A stretch of 64,000 bases of DNA. Origin: Elysia crispata (Eukaryota; Mollusca; Gastropoda; Plakobranchidae). The stretch is taken from positions 270,583 through 334,582 of the forward strand of contig JAWDGP010001136.1 in the NCBI GenBank assembly GCA_033675545.1, written 5' to 3'. Shown here piece by piece: positions 1 to 30,900 of the stretch; position 1 is the first letter of the stretch, and the number at the start of each line of letters is the position of its first letter. The notes beneath the pieces were generated by a model. The model searched no databases, had not been told where the DNA came from, and was given only the letters and a program-made list of their open reading frames with translations. Made by a program: the position numbers and the translations under genes.

Positions 1-690
1 AAGGTGCTATTTTGGCCATGAAAATTTGATTGCTATTATCACTAGCACCAGTTGCAGCCTTTTTCCTCGTGGATGTTCGCTTAATAGAGACAGTTGTAAA
101 CTCAGCATCTGAGTGGCTTAACTTAAGGCTTACATGGTAAGGATCACAAGCTGAATAATGAAGCTGTTTAACTTGTGTGTAGGGGATTTGGGAAAATACA
201 AATTGCTTTGCTTGATTTTGAAATTCAAGAAAGTTTGCAGGCCTCATTTGAGAACTTTCATCTTTTTAATTTGCATTAAAATTTTTAAGAGCCCCATAGG
301 ACTGAAAATGTAAGTATGTCTGGCATGCATTTACATAACACTATGAATAGTATCCACTTCGTGAATGCATCCATGACCAGACTCTGAAAACTTTTGGGTA
401 ATTGATTGTAACTGGGGATGCGAAGCCATAAAACATTTTATAGCAAATGTCGTTATGGAATTCCTGTTTTGTGGACCACAACTATCCGACCACAGAATTA
501 TTTCAGAGATGTCTGGATGTTCATTGGCAACAATTCCTAACATTGTGTACAATGCAGAAGCAATATCATTGCCTGACCTACCACTCTGTCCCTCATTCCA
601 AACCATGTTATAACCTTTCTCATTTATTGAACCTGTGAGGTTATAGTTCATTTGTGAATTTCGTGATGGAGATACTGCAAAAGTATTCCG
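1..690 (-). pseudogene. Decayed transposon-type ORF (ILWSD-C-QN family)
   Basis: On the minus strand, 690-331 is open and encodes NMVWNEGQSGRSGNDIASAL and IILWSDSCGPQNRN, then FSESGHGCIHEVDTIHSVM. A stop sits at 331-333, after which the same frame continues with a plausible block (HTYIFSPMGLLKIL). Near 247-260 the similarity moves to another frame (ANFLEFQNQAKQF, then IPYTQVKQLHY) that stays open to position 1. This pattern recalls a family of large, repeated invertebrate proteins usually regarded as transposon-derived (I believe DUF7869-type, unchecked). One nonsense codon and one frameshift make it a relic. It lies in the intron after PKC exon 9. The frame breaks are seen; the family name is recollection. 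Confidence 0.55.
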
Positions 691-1064
691 ATTTTATATG
701 AAGGTTGGATTCACGACAAATGAAAACTACTTTTTCCATACCTTTATAGGATATACGACAAATGCACAAGTTCGGTGGGCCTTATATGAACCGCTCAAAC
801 CACCAAATTAATATTGATAAAAGTCAACTATTAACAGAGCCTATTTCAATATAGAACTCCAATTTTATGAGATGTGGACATACGACAAATGCATTCTGAG
901 GTGACGTAGTAAAATAATTTAAAAATTCTTCTTTTTTATTGGCTGTCTCATTTTTGTACAGTTTTTCATTTTGTTCTTGTTTTAGCCTGAGGGATTTACA
1001 TACTTGACCAAACTGCAAAAGGTTTAAGATTATTCTGCTGGACATACAGAATTTCTTCTCCTAC

Positions 1065-19183
<18,119 letters not shown>

Positions 19184-19186
19184 CTT

Positions 19187-19262
19187 ACGGCTGAGCCCGG
19201 CCGCGCTGATCTGACTTGGAGTCTGGCTCAGCTTCCGGCGGGAGGGGGGCGCGCGACTCTGA
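19187..19262 (-). promoter_or_regulatory. Candidate proximal promoter / 5' UTR of the PKC gene
   Basis: The 75 bp immediately upstream of the start codon form the most GC- and CpG-rich stretch near the gene. On the minus strand they contain a GC-box-like run (19237-19255) followed by an ETS-type CCGGAAG (19232-19238). No TATA box is seen. Such ETS plus GC-box clusters are typical of TATA-less metazoan promoters. Whether transcription starts here or in an upstream exon cannot be read from the sequence. Confidence 0.4.
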
Positions 19263-19840
19263 GAACGAGACAGGGAGGGATGGAGAAATTACTTGATATG
19301 TTCAGGTTAGGTAATGGGTGTGGGAGAAACTCTGAGAAAGAGACAGGGAGAAATGAAGAAGTTCACTGCTATGTTCAGGTTAGGGTAAGGGGGAGGGGGA
19401 GGAGAGAAGACAGGAAGGAATGGAAAAATTCATGTTCAAGTTAAGGGGAGTGAGTGTGTGTGTGTGTGGGAGGGGGGGGGGTATTTGAGGAGAAAATCTG
19501 AGAATGAGACAGGGAGGAATCGAGAAGTTCATTGATATGTTCAGGTTAAAGTATGAGATGGGGGAGAAACTCTGAGAACGAGACAGGGAAGAATAGAGAA
19601 GTTCACTGATATATTCAGATTGAGGTAAGGGGTGGGGGAGAAACTGAGAACGAGACAGGGAGGAATGGAGAAATTCACTGATATGTTCAGGTTAAGGGAA
19701 GTGAGTGTGTGTGTGTGTGGGGGGGGGTGTTTGAGGGAGAAACTCTGAGAATGAGACAGGGGGGAATCCAGAAGTTCATTGATATATTCAGGTTGAGGTA
19801 AGGGGTGGGGCAGAAACTCTGAGAACGAGACGAGTCATGA
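19250..19840. repeat. G-rich minisatellite upstream of the PKC start (about 72 bp unit, about 8 copies)
   Basis: Copies start with GAGAACGAGACAGGGAGGAA-like sequence near 19260, 19334, 19401, 19500, 19575, 19646, 19747 and 19820. Two copies are longer because of (GT)n and poly-G insertions, which give units near 100 bp. The plus strand is G-rich, with runs such as GGGGGAGGGGGAGG near 19390, so the strand upstream of the kinase start codon is C-rich. Confidence 0.85.
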
Positions 19841-21490
19841 AGAGAGACAATGGACCACTGCGAAAATAAAGTTCCAGTGGATGGGTGTGGGGGTGTGCAT
19901 ATACACATCGAGAGAGTCTCATTAATCAGCGTTGTACAATCATGCCAAGTATAATTAAACATAAACAACAGAATCAACAGCAACAAGGAGTGTGGAAGGA
20001 GGGAAGAAAGAAAGAAGAAAGAGGGATGAAAGGCCATATACATGGCTAGATTATGGAGACAAAATACACGAAAAAGTTAAAATATAAGACAGAGAAAAAT
20101 TTAGACTTTGGGTACTTTATAACTTATCTCAGGCTTTGTGATTCTCACTACACTGAACGAGTCTGATAAACAGAAATGTTTCATCATGTCAAGCATAATA
20201 AAACATAATCATTAACATCAATAGCAACAAAGAGGGGAAAAAAGGACAAAACTGAACAAGATTGGTCTGGAGAGCATAATTATTTCCCAAATTTAAATAT
20301 CATTCCACACGATCATTATCAGGCTGAAAATTTTTGCACGAAGAACCGAAAAGTGCCCTCGGTTGCGGGAATTTTTACTGATATCTATAATTAATAATAG
20401 AACTAGGCACACAATGAGGACCATCTAATCGAACATTTGCGACCACCTTAGCATGTTAAATTTAACATAAAGTTGTAAACTGCTCTAAACATTGGAGTGG
20501 TAATATTATTTTATACCTAAATGTGTTTTTTAAGAAAATTAAAGGCAAAAATGTGATTAGTATATTCTTTAAAAAAAAAAGTGTATGTGCGAACTATCTC
20601 CTTCACAGGGATTTCTAGAGTTTGTGTTTCGAATAAGAATTGTCGAGATATCTAGATTCTGGGTAAAGATAGATAGGTGGAGGCATATATCTGGATCATG
20701 TAAATAGAAGGATAGATATCAAGACCATTTATAAGCCTATTTAATACACACACGCACCCCAGCTCCGGCAAATTGACACCAGGGTCCCGTTCGTAGAACA
20801 GGGTTTTCACTGAGTTTGTAATGGGCATTTCAAGGATTATTAATTTTTTTTCTTTTAACAAAATTAGTCAAATATTTTCGAACTAAACTTAGGCTTTATT
20901 GCTCGCACTCTTACTTCACACTAATCAGGCTTGTGACCATCATTTATGTATCTTTCAACAACAACCCTTTCAGTATCATATACTTTGGCCCTTTCGCTCT
21001 TTCCTCTATGCGGCTCTATATAGGAGATAATACGTAATACACTGTTAAGTCTTACAGGCACCGTGCCTTGTGACATGTATCCGTATCACGGCACGTCCAA
21101 TGAGAGCATGACATTCCTAGGTAGTTAATGCTTACAACTTCGTTGTCGCGAGACGAATAGGGACAATATATTGTTTTAAAGGGCGTGACATTGTTTTTTC
21201 GTCTATTCTCGCACTAATCCTTTGTAACTTTTATATTTAACAAACATTTTCCTCAAAGGATATCGATCTTTTTTTCCTCATTGACATGCAAAGGCAGCAG
21301 TTCTCAAACCACTTAGTTTTTTTTTTTTTCTTTTAAACCATCACTTATATACAAGAAGGAATTCACAAAGTAATACAAGGCTTTTAGATCCACATTTATG
21401 CATGTAAGCAGCAATCTATTACTATCAAGTTTTGCAGTCCTCACACCTCCTCAATTATTTACAAATCAATTTAAATTTGTTTATGTAACC
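19841..21490. other. No gene seen; diverged duplication
   Basis: An AT-rich stretch. Segments at 19912-19995 and 20155-20235 are diverged copies (shared ATCATG-CAAG-ATAAT-AAACATAA pattern). A short hairpin (CGTGCC...GGCACG) is at 21065-21098. No exon is supported. Confidence 0.5.
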
Positions 21491-21499
21491 TTAACTGCT

Positions 21500-23260
21500 G
21501 TCAGTTAATCTCAAACCGCTGAAGGGTTTCCTGGTCCTACATTTTGCATAAGAAACATATCATAATGAAAGGATAGATAGTATGAAAAGAAAAGTCAACA
21601 AGACCATTATTCTTTCATAGTAGCAGCTATCAAGAAACTAATAGTGCCCCTCTACCTGAAAGGAAGAATCAATTAACAAACTGAAAATGGGCAAGGCAAC
21701 TATCCCTTTTAGAAGTAGCACTGAATAAAATAAGATTTATATTATCCTCACCCTTATCTATATAGACTCAACAAGGAAGAAACAAATAAAAGGCTATGTG
21801 ACCCTAATTTTATAAAGAAACAGAAAATAGTAAAATAAATTAATAGGCCATTTAACCTTCACTATATATGCAAAAGCAGCTAAGTGTATTAAAAAAAATA
21901 AAAGGAATTGTGACCCATAACTCAAGAAGCAACAATAAACAAAGTGATGACAAGCTATGAGCCCAAAACTTCTTTAAGCCGCAATCAACAAACTAATAAA
22001 CGGAATTTTCACCCTTAACTCAAGAAGAATCAATCAACAAACCAATAAAAAGTTATGTGCCCTTCATTTAGCTCGAAGCCGCAATTAACAACCCAATAAT
22101 AGGAATTGTGACCCTTAAGTCTATAGGTAGGAAGTAACAAATTGATAAAAGGAATTGAGACCCAAAGTCATGTGGCCCTCACAGAAGAAGCAATAAACAA
22201 ACTAGTAACACAATAGAAGACCTTAACCCCTATGAAAAAGCAGCAACTCACAACCTCTTAAAAGCCTTATAATCGTTACTTCTGTAAGCAGCAGTTGACA
22301 ACCTAATACACTGTAGTAGTCTTTATGGTCCTCTGTCCTATAACAGCACTAAACAAACTAAAACAAGAGCCTGAGATCCTCATTCCTATAGAGAAGCAGC
22401 TAAATGTATTAACTAACTGACGAAAGGCTGTGTGACCCTTCTTTCTAGAATTTCAGCAATTAGCAAACTAAAAACAAAGCGTTATGTCACCCTAACCTAT
22501 TCATAGACGCAGCAATAAAGAAACTATTATAGACGGCCATGTTACCCTCATTACAAAAATAAACAGAAAATAACAAACCAGTATAAGGCTGTGACTGTGA
22601 CCTTCACAACTTAAAGCAACAGAAATTGTTTAACTAAAACAGGATAAGTTACTCTCACTATTATCTAGAGGCAGTTATTACCAATCTAATTTAAGGTTAT
22701 AAAATATGACCCTCACTCCTATAAAACGTAGCTATTAACAGCAGCAATTCTCAGATTATCACATGTTATCGTGTTTTGTGTCCGAATGACCAGCAATTCT
22801 CAACGTATCACATTGTATCAGGATTTTTGACACAATAAGCAGCAGTTCTCAGATTCAAAATTTGTCACAGAGTTTGTGACACAATGAGCACCAATTCTCA
22901 AAGTACCACATTGTATAATGGTTTGTGACTTTATGAACAGCAATTCTCAAATTATCACGTTCCATTATGGTTTGTGACATAATGAACAGCAATTCTCAAA
23001 TTATCACATTGTATCAGGATTTGTGACCAATAAGCAGCAGTTCTCAGATTCAAAATTTGTCACATAGTTTGTGACACAATGAGCACCAATTCTCAAAGTA
23101 CCACATTGTATCATGGTTTGTGACTTTATGAACAGCAATTATCAAATCATCACATTCCATTATGGTTTGTGACATAATGAACAGCAATTCTCAAATTATC
23201 ACATTGTATCAGAGTTTATGACACACTGAGCAACAATTCTCAAACATGTAAGGCAGTGTG
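21500..23260. repeat. Long diverged satellite, about 49-51 bp unit
   Basis: From 22742 the motif CAGCAATTCTCAAATTATCA recurs at 22791, 22840, 22889 and 22938, exactly 49 bp apart, and continues to about 23250. Further left, copies built on AACAAACTAATAAAAGGAAT and GTGACCCTTAACT recur at about 50 bp but are much more diverged. Both blocks share GTGAC and AGCAGCAATT elements and may be one array of different ages. Confidence 0.8.
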
Positions 23261-24220
23261 TCACTTAGTTCTTAAAATTCAGCAATATTTCCGGTTGGTA
23301 TAAACGTGATTTTTCAGTGCATAAATAGGATAGGAAAATCCTTACGCTCAGTCTTGCCAAAACAGAAGGCTATTATAACAACGTACACATATTAGGCTAA
23401 TATGCAACTTGGGGCCTAAATCATTGACAGTGTCAATCCGTAATTGAAGGCTGTGTATCATATAACAGGAACATAGATCATTGCTTAGCTGCACTAGTGA
23501 AACTCTCAAGCATGAAGGCTGCAAATAATATTCACAATTTAAACAAATCTTTTCCATGAGAAACGGCTACAAACAGCCACCAACAACCATCTTTACCACC
23601 ACCTCCACCATAACAACAAAAACAAACACGACAACAAGGATAACTGCATTACAGACATTTCGAGTATTACCGAACCTAGCCGACCCTCCACCACAGAGCT
23701 GAGAAAGCTGATTCACCGTAGATTCCCTGAGGGATGCTTACTGAGCGCAACCAAGCCAGCTTCGTTTACAATGCAAATGGCCAAACGCCTCGATAGAGCC
23801 TCTGTGTAGATCTACAAGTCTATCAAGGGGATTCCTATTTATTAACAAATGTCGAGTCGAGAACCGTTGGAATATGCGATCGACAAATTTGCATCTGACC
23901 TTTTTCTACACAACTGCAAGATCTTGGGTTGATTATTATTCTTTCATTTGTATTTTTTTTTACCCTTTTCTGTATTATGTTGCGTCGTTCATGGTCACAA
24001 AGGTGATTTGTTATGTTGGCAAGGGGATGCAGCATACACGGGAAAATATGTTAGGCTTTTTAACACCACCAAGTCATAGATGCAATAAGATACCCTTTGG
24101 TTTATGATAACAGATATGATTTTTTTTTGTTTTTGTTTAATTTTTGCGTTGATCAGTATTATACCCCCTTGTGGAATCATCTAGTAGGACATTATATTTA
24201 CTTATGCTGCTGCCACCGCG
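23261..24220. other. No gene seen
   Basis: Short open frames only (for example 23348-23557), none with recognisable similarity or splice context. Confidence 0.5.
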
Positions 24221-24223
24221 GCA

Positions 24224-24316
24224 GCAGAAGTGGTGCCATTACAAGTAGTAGTAAATAGGAGTAATAGTAGTAGCAGTGGTGGTGGTGGCGGCGGTAGTAT
24301 TAGCAGCAGCAGCACC

Positions 24317-24411
<95 letters not shown>

Positions 24412-24428
24412 CAGTAGTAGCAGCAGCA

Positions 24429-24527
<99 letters not shown>

Positions 24528-24540
24528 TTGGCAGTAAAAG
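24224..24540. repeat. (AGT)n/(AGC)n trinucleotide array
   Basis: AGT repeats with an inner AGC block at about 24419-24462. All frames across it give homopolymeric peptides. Confidence 0.95.
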
Positions 24541-24689
24541 TAGAAGCGGAAGAGATGATGAAGTTTGTGAATGGTAGGAATAATTATTTAGCACTAAAAT
24601 AACTTTAGAAAGATTACACTTAAGTTTGACTAGAGAAAGCACTGCAATGGAGCAAAGTTGGCCGAAGGAAGAATAACAAAACAACAACA

Positions 24690-24717
24690 ACAAAAACTAT
24701 AATAATAATAATGATAA

Positions 24718-24798
<81 letters not shown>

Positions 24799-24803
24799 TG
24801 ATG

Positions 24804-24884
<81 letters not shown>

Positions 24885-24891
24885 GTAATAA

Positions 24892-24963
<72 letters not shown>

Positions 24964-24965
24964 GC
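24690..24965. repeat. (AAT)n-(ATG)n-(AAT)n-(AAC)n array
   Basis: A compound trinucleotide array ending in about 23 AAC units at 24893-24963. Confidence 0.95.
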
Positions 24966-25855
24966 ATCAGCATCAATCGTATCTTACCATCTTGCGTCGT
25001 GATCCTAGTCCAGGAAGAAAGAAATACACCCAGTTTTTTTCTTTTTTTCGAGTGCCTTCAAAACAAGTATACTGGAATAACTTTATAACTACGGTCTTGC
25101 CAGCCACTTCCAGTCGATGAGAACTTGTCTGCGGTGGCAACGTTCAATCACTCATTATTTACAATACTAGCAGTATTGTTTGTGTAAATCCACTTGACGG
25201 AATGAGAGGTAGTTTTGCTTGAGAGGTAAACACTAAACTCTAGCAAACAGATGTTATACTATCTTGTCCTCTGCTTACAACGAAATTTAGGGATGTTAAA
25301 TTATACTACATGCACTTTGTTTTTTTTTTTTCTTTATAAGATGATGAATTCCTGTACCTGCAAATAGCAGGTGAATTTTTAGATAACGCACAATCATAAC
25401 TCACAGAATATTGCAGTAATAAAAGCTCACAATCTGACTGTTGCTAAAAATTCACTTTTTTTAAGTTAAATACAGACACTACTTTTATCATAATACCATT
25501 TTAGGAATGCGACAGCGCACGAGCTGCTGGTTATCCACCTGTGTTAATCCTATGGCTGTGTCACCCACCCTATCTGTTTGTCCCTATCTATAGAAGCGAT
25601 CATTGTACCTAACGTAACTGCTGATCCTCCTGATAAGATTTTTTTCCTTGTATCAGCCAATCACTCCTGACGTAAGGCTGCCACATATTTGAGCTCAAGC
25701 GAAAAAAAAAACCACGGGGTTTTCCTTTCTTTCAATATTTATTCGCTTTTGCAATATACTACAGTATTTTCTAAATATTTAAATATACGTTTTCTTTCTA
25801 TTGAAAACGATATTTTGTGCTACAAATTAAAGTTTTTAAAGTTTAGAATATAATA
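24966..25855. other. No gene seen
   Basis: AT-rich, no supported feature. Confidence 0.5.

Positions 25856-25943
<88 letters not shown>
25856..25943. repeat. (CT)n array
   Basis: Pure CT run followed by CTGTCTTTCTCCC. Confidence 0.95.
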
Positions 25944-25947
<4 letters not shown>

Positions 25948-26734
25948 TTCTCCCTTTTTCTTCCATCTGCCATCTTCACTTCTTAAATAGCAAGATTATA
26001 CTGAGAAACCCAATCTACTAACAGACAATGATTTGCCTTTTTTTGATGGACTTGGTGTGTCAAACTCACCTATAAATAAAACAAAAAACGATCATTTGTT
26101 TTTTCGAAGCCGCGGATAAACATTGAATAAAATGGTTCTCATTACTAAGGCTAATTTGTTTTTATCATGATTTAAGTAGGACCAATGTGCCCTTTTTTAA
26201 ATGCTGTACACATGTAAAGATTTAATTCCCTCTATAAGACTGAATAACTTCAGGGAGATAGAACGCTCAGTAAAAAGAGAGGACAGGAGATTTTTATTAA
26301 ATGTCCGCAGAGACGCTCTTAGCACAGGCGTGCTGACGGGCATTGGAACACTAAACACGCTCAGTATGATTTTAACCCTGATTTTATATTATTTCTGGGC
26401 CTAACCCAAACACCGGTACAAACATGACATGCCTAAACACACTAGAAATATTTTTATAACCGCGGGTCACGATTTGCGATCGTATTTCTCGGCCATCCAA
26501 TCGAGAGTTAAACGCTATGTCGAAATAAGATATCTGTGACTCATGTCAACAACCAAAATACAGTCACGACGCGATAATGACGTCAAACCTAATAATATCG
26601 TCCCGGATCAACGCCACCATTTGACAGTACGGGCTGATATCAAAACTAAAGAGAAAACGATCAACATCTTCTTATATGGGTATAGTTGCCACAATATCAC
26701 TTTCACCACACAACTTTCAAAATAGTTTTTAAAC

Positions 26735-26945
26735 GTTTACATTTTTGGTTTCTAAATAAGAAAAAAAAATCTTGACATTCTATAATAGTTTTAACAATCT
26801 ACTGGAAGGAGGAAATCGTTGGAACAAATTTCAAAACCGTTTTTGTACATTTTACATTTTTGGTTTCTGATTAAAAATAATATCTTGACATTCTATAATA
26901 GTTTTAACAATCTACTGGAAGGAAGGAATCGTTGAAACAGTCCTA
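26735..26945. repeat. Direct duplication, about 115 bp, two copies
   Basis: ACATTTTTGGTTTCT is followed by TCTTGACATTCTATAATAGT and AACAATCTACTGGAAGGA in both copies, about 115 bp apart. The rest of 25944-27858 shows no gene. Confidence 0.8.
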
Positions 26946-27858
26946 CAGATTCTGAATCTCGACTTGGGTCTCTGATTTAGAAAATTTTCTTCTTATTCTA
27001 TAAAGTCATCGATAGGAAACTCAAGTATTTTAGAAGTCCTCTTATCTTAAACTTTGCTCATCAAAATTATTCTAGTTAAAAGTACTATCAGCCAGAGAAT
27101 TTGATATTCGGTTCCAAACTGTAAGTTCTCCTAGCTAGATTCGATTAGCTTGTCAACATGATTCTACATGTATTGGATAGCTTGGTTCTAACTGTCGGAA
27201 AACTCGAGATACAGAACCGTCAATTAAGCTGACACCGAAATCGATGCCATTGGTTGATGCGTAGGGCAGTTACATTTTTGTGAGTGCCCTATATCAAACA
27301 ATCGATCTTAATAACATCACCAAGGGGTAAAAAATTCCAATCCATCCTATTGATTATTGCAACAGTCCACCATAAACAGTGATCTCTAAAACCTTGACTG
27401 TCTTGTTAAATAGCTTGAGACGACATTAAAGCAGCGTTAGCTGAGTTGAGTTTGATAAAAATACTCAAAAATAATTCACATCAAAGACTGGGAAAACCAA
27501 TTAAATAGTTTCCTTTTTTTCCATACTGGTACTGGACTTTAAATTTCCTCTTTCTTCCTGCAGAGAAATGTCATTAATACCCAAGGGTAATAAAAATGCA
27601 TGAAATTTGATTCACTCGTGAAAAAAGATAGGGAATGGCGAGCCCAGCATTTTAACACTGCATAAGGAAGTTTAAAAACACCGTTGGAATTTCATATCAT
27701 AGCAAATATTCACTGAGTTGAGGTAATTACAAACTCGTTATAAGGAGGAGATACAAGACCACGACGATTTCACTTTCAAACATTATCATTTCATTCCACG
27801 CTTTTAAGGTAATTAGTCTGTTAATGAAGCGAGGGTAACTGAGGGGAAAAGGTGTGTG

Positions 27859-27998
<140 letters not shown>

Positions 27999-28319
27999 TG
28001 GAAAGGACTTCAATGGAAATAGTTTTATTGCAAAAAAGGAAAAGGAGAAAATAAGAGGCGGCATTATACGAAGAGGAGCTCAATCAGAGAAAAAGACGAC
28101 TTTTTATTTGCCCACTGAAAAATCGCATTAGGATGTTGGGAGTACTACGCGAAGAGAAACAATAAGTCACAGATCCAATGCTCGATGTCATGATAAGTCC
28201 ACCTTCTTACTCAAAGATCTAAAGCGAGATATCATGACAGATCTATCCGCTCGATTACAGCAACATTGACTATTGTGGTCCCGTCCAGCCTCCAGATAGG
28301 GCTGGTTAGATGAGATCCG

Positions 28320-28410
28320 ATCCTACCACCAGGTAGCCCAAGCCAAGATTCGAAACCCGGACCTCTGTAGTAATAGCCTGATGCTCTACCGAGCGAGCTA
28401 TTTGTTCATG
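28320..28410 (-). mobile_element. tRNA-derived SINE head
   Basis: On the minus strand an A-box-like TAGCTCGCTCGG (28400-28389) is followed about 35 nt later by the B-box-like GTCCGGGTTTCGAATC (around 28363-28347). Spacing and order match an internal RNA polymerase III promoter. The extra T in the B box and the lack of pairing for an acceptor stem argue against a working tRNA, so I call a tRNA-derived SINE. The body and 3' end cannot be delimited. Confidence 0.55.
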
Positions 28411-28699
28411 TTCATCTCGTACGTCTCTGCTCCGGAAGTGAATGTCATGGTATAATGGTAATATAATCGCACATTCTGCGTTAAGGATCATGATAGGTGC
28501 TCATTCCCTCATCTTGTTTAAGATATATAATTTTATTGCCTCAGTCACAGATCGCAAGTATAAAAGATATTTCTTTTTTTATCCGGATCCTAAATTGGAT
28601 CCCATGATTGATGTATTCTGTCGCAGACCCTAAAAGATCATGATAAACCTATCGTGCTTATCTAAAGTCTAAAGAGATTTCCTCGGATCCGTTCTCTAA

Positions 28700-29170
28700 G
28701 TCAGTTACTGAATAAGCTGATGATATCCCAGATCGTGTGAATACAGATGACTGAAAGACATATTTTCCCCTTACCCCAGATCAAATGTGAATACAGATAA
28801 TTGATGTATCTCTTCTGTTTCAGATCCTACGTGAATACAGATAATTGAAGTATCTTCTCTGTCTCAGATCCTACGTGAATACAGATAATTGGTGTATCTC
28901 CATTGTTTCAGATCCTACGTGAATACAGATAATTGACGTATTTCCTGTGTTTTAGATCCTACGTGAATACAGATAATTGACGTATCTCCATTGTTTCAGA
29001 TCCTACGTGAATACAGATAATTGGTGTACATGTATCTCCTCTGTCTCAGATCCTACGTGAATAGAGACGATAGATGTATCTTTTGTGTCCTAGATCCCAA
29101 GTGAATTCAGATGATAAAATTAAAAGTACACTGTATCTCATCTGTCCCAGATCGTCAATGAGATGAGATT
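28700..29170. repeat. 44-bp minisatellite
   Basis: CAGATCCTACGTGAATACAG recurs at 28821, 28865 and 28909 (44-bp period) and on to about 29060, with diverged copies at both ends; about 10 copies. Confidence 0.9.
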
Positions 29171-29311
29171 GTTGATTCACATCCAATGTATACTATCTCA
29201 AAATCATAAAATATTGTTTAGTATTATCCCATTTACGCTTTTTTTGCCCCCCCCCCCCCCCTATTTTTTTTTCATAAAAAAGGAATCCAACCCACACACA
29301 CATCCTTTCTT

Positions 29312-29350
29312 CCCTCTCTGTCTCTGTCTGTCTCTGTCTCTGTCTCTGTC

Positions 29351-29423
<73 letters not shown>
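29312..29423. repeat. (CTGT)n/(CT)n array
   Basis: A CTCTGT/CTGT-rich left half and a pure CT right half. A C14 run lies nearby at 29248-29261. Confidence 0.95.
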
Positions 29424-29424
<1 letters not shown>

Positions 29425-30259
29425 ACACACACACTCGGGCGAATTCACAGGACCACACACTACTTAAAGACTTCTTAGATAGTACAGATGAAGCGCACGT
29501 TCTTTTGAAGGGCACAGTGGTATACAGGAAATCAAAATGATGAATCATTTATGGTCGGCTAAATGTATTGAAGGCGTGAGTGACCTGTTCCACTTTTGTG
29601 TTTAAACAATTTTTTTAAATAAAAAGTGGGCGATGACTTTTTATAGACTGTTGACATAAAACTTGACCAATCACCGGCAAAGATGTGTTGTAGACGTTTG
29701 AATATAAATGAAGTGAACAATCATGTTGGCATTCAGCTATAGAATGCCGTTGTAAATTTTGAAAATTTGAAGTGCCACTCAAACGATGATGACTTATTTA
29801 TAGATTTTTTGTACAAAAATTGAACCCTCAAGTGGGCAATAATTTGTTATAAAAATATTTGTACTGCCAGCATTTAACTTTAACAGTTATGTGGGCAATA
29901 ATAAGATGTAAAATATCATTAAATCTCGAAAATTATCTATGGGGGCAAAGACTAAGCGTAAACTCGCACGTTAGCTGTTGTATTCTTGGCTGGACCGCAA
30001 ATTAGAAAAATGAACAAGAAAATCAGAAGGGAATTGGAAGATTGTTGCTAACATTCGTCTACAACACGTAGACTTTCTTGCACATCGAACTTAAGCCCCC
30101 CGTCGGACAGAGCGGAAATAAAAAGATGAGCCCTTAATCTAACCTACCGAGTGGTGGTGGGGGGGGGGGGGGGGGGCATCGTGCAAGAAGGCGACTGTGA
30201 ATATCAGGACAGATGTTTTAGAAGAAAAAGAACAAGAAGAAAAGCAATGACTTGATATA

Positions 30260-30900
30260 GCCTATTAATATAAAACTTCAGTCCTGTGGGCAGTAAGTAC
30301 TTATAGTCTAAACTGTTGGTATTTACATACTTGTGAGCAATGACTACCTAAAGACTGTTGATATTTACATACTGTGAGCAATGACTAGCTGTAGACTGTT
30401 GGTATTTACATACTCGTGAGCAATGATTTCCTATAGACTGTTGGTATTTACATACTCGTGAGCAATGACTAGCTATAGTCTATTGTATTTACATACTCGT
30501 GAGCAATGACTAGCTATAGACTGTTGGTATTTACATACTCGTGAGCAATGACTTCCTATAGACTGTTGGTATTTACATACTCGTGAGCAATGACTACCTA
30601 TAGTCTATTGGTATAAAACATACTGGGAGCAATGACTAGCTACAGTCTATTGGTATAAGACATACTCGTGAGCAATGAATAGCTATAGTCTATTGGTTTA
30701 AAACATACTCTTGAGCAATGACCAGCTATAGACTATTGGTATTAAGATACTCGTGAGCAATGACTACCTATGGATCAGTGGTATAATTACATACTCGTGA
30801 GCAATGACTAGCTAAAGTCTATTGGTCTAAAACATACTCGTGAGCAATGACTAGCTATAGTCTATTGATATGAAGCATGTCGCGTGGGTAGTGACCAATT
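30260..30900. repeat. 42-bp minisatellite
   Basis: CATACTCGTGAGCAATGACT plus a CTATAGACTGTTGGTATTTA block recurs with a 42-bp period (for example 30409 and 30451), about 14 copies. Older, irregular copies with GTGGGCAATAA motifs extend left to about 29620. A G18 run lies at about 30158-30176. Confidence 0.9.

Noticed and set aside
28320..28410. Functional tRNA gene
   Set aside because: A and B boxes are present, but the B box has an extra base and no acceptor stem pairs around it; SINE origin fits better.
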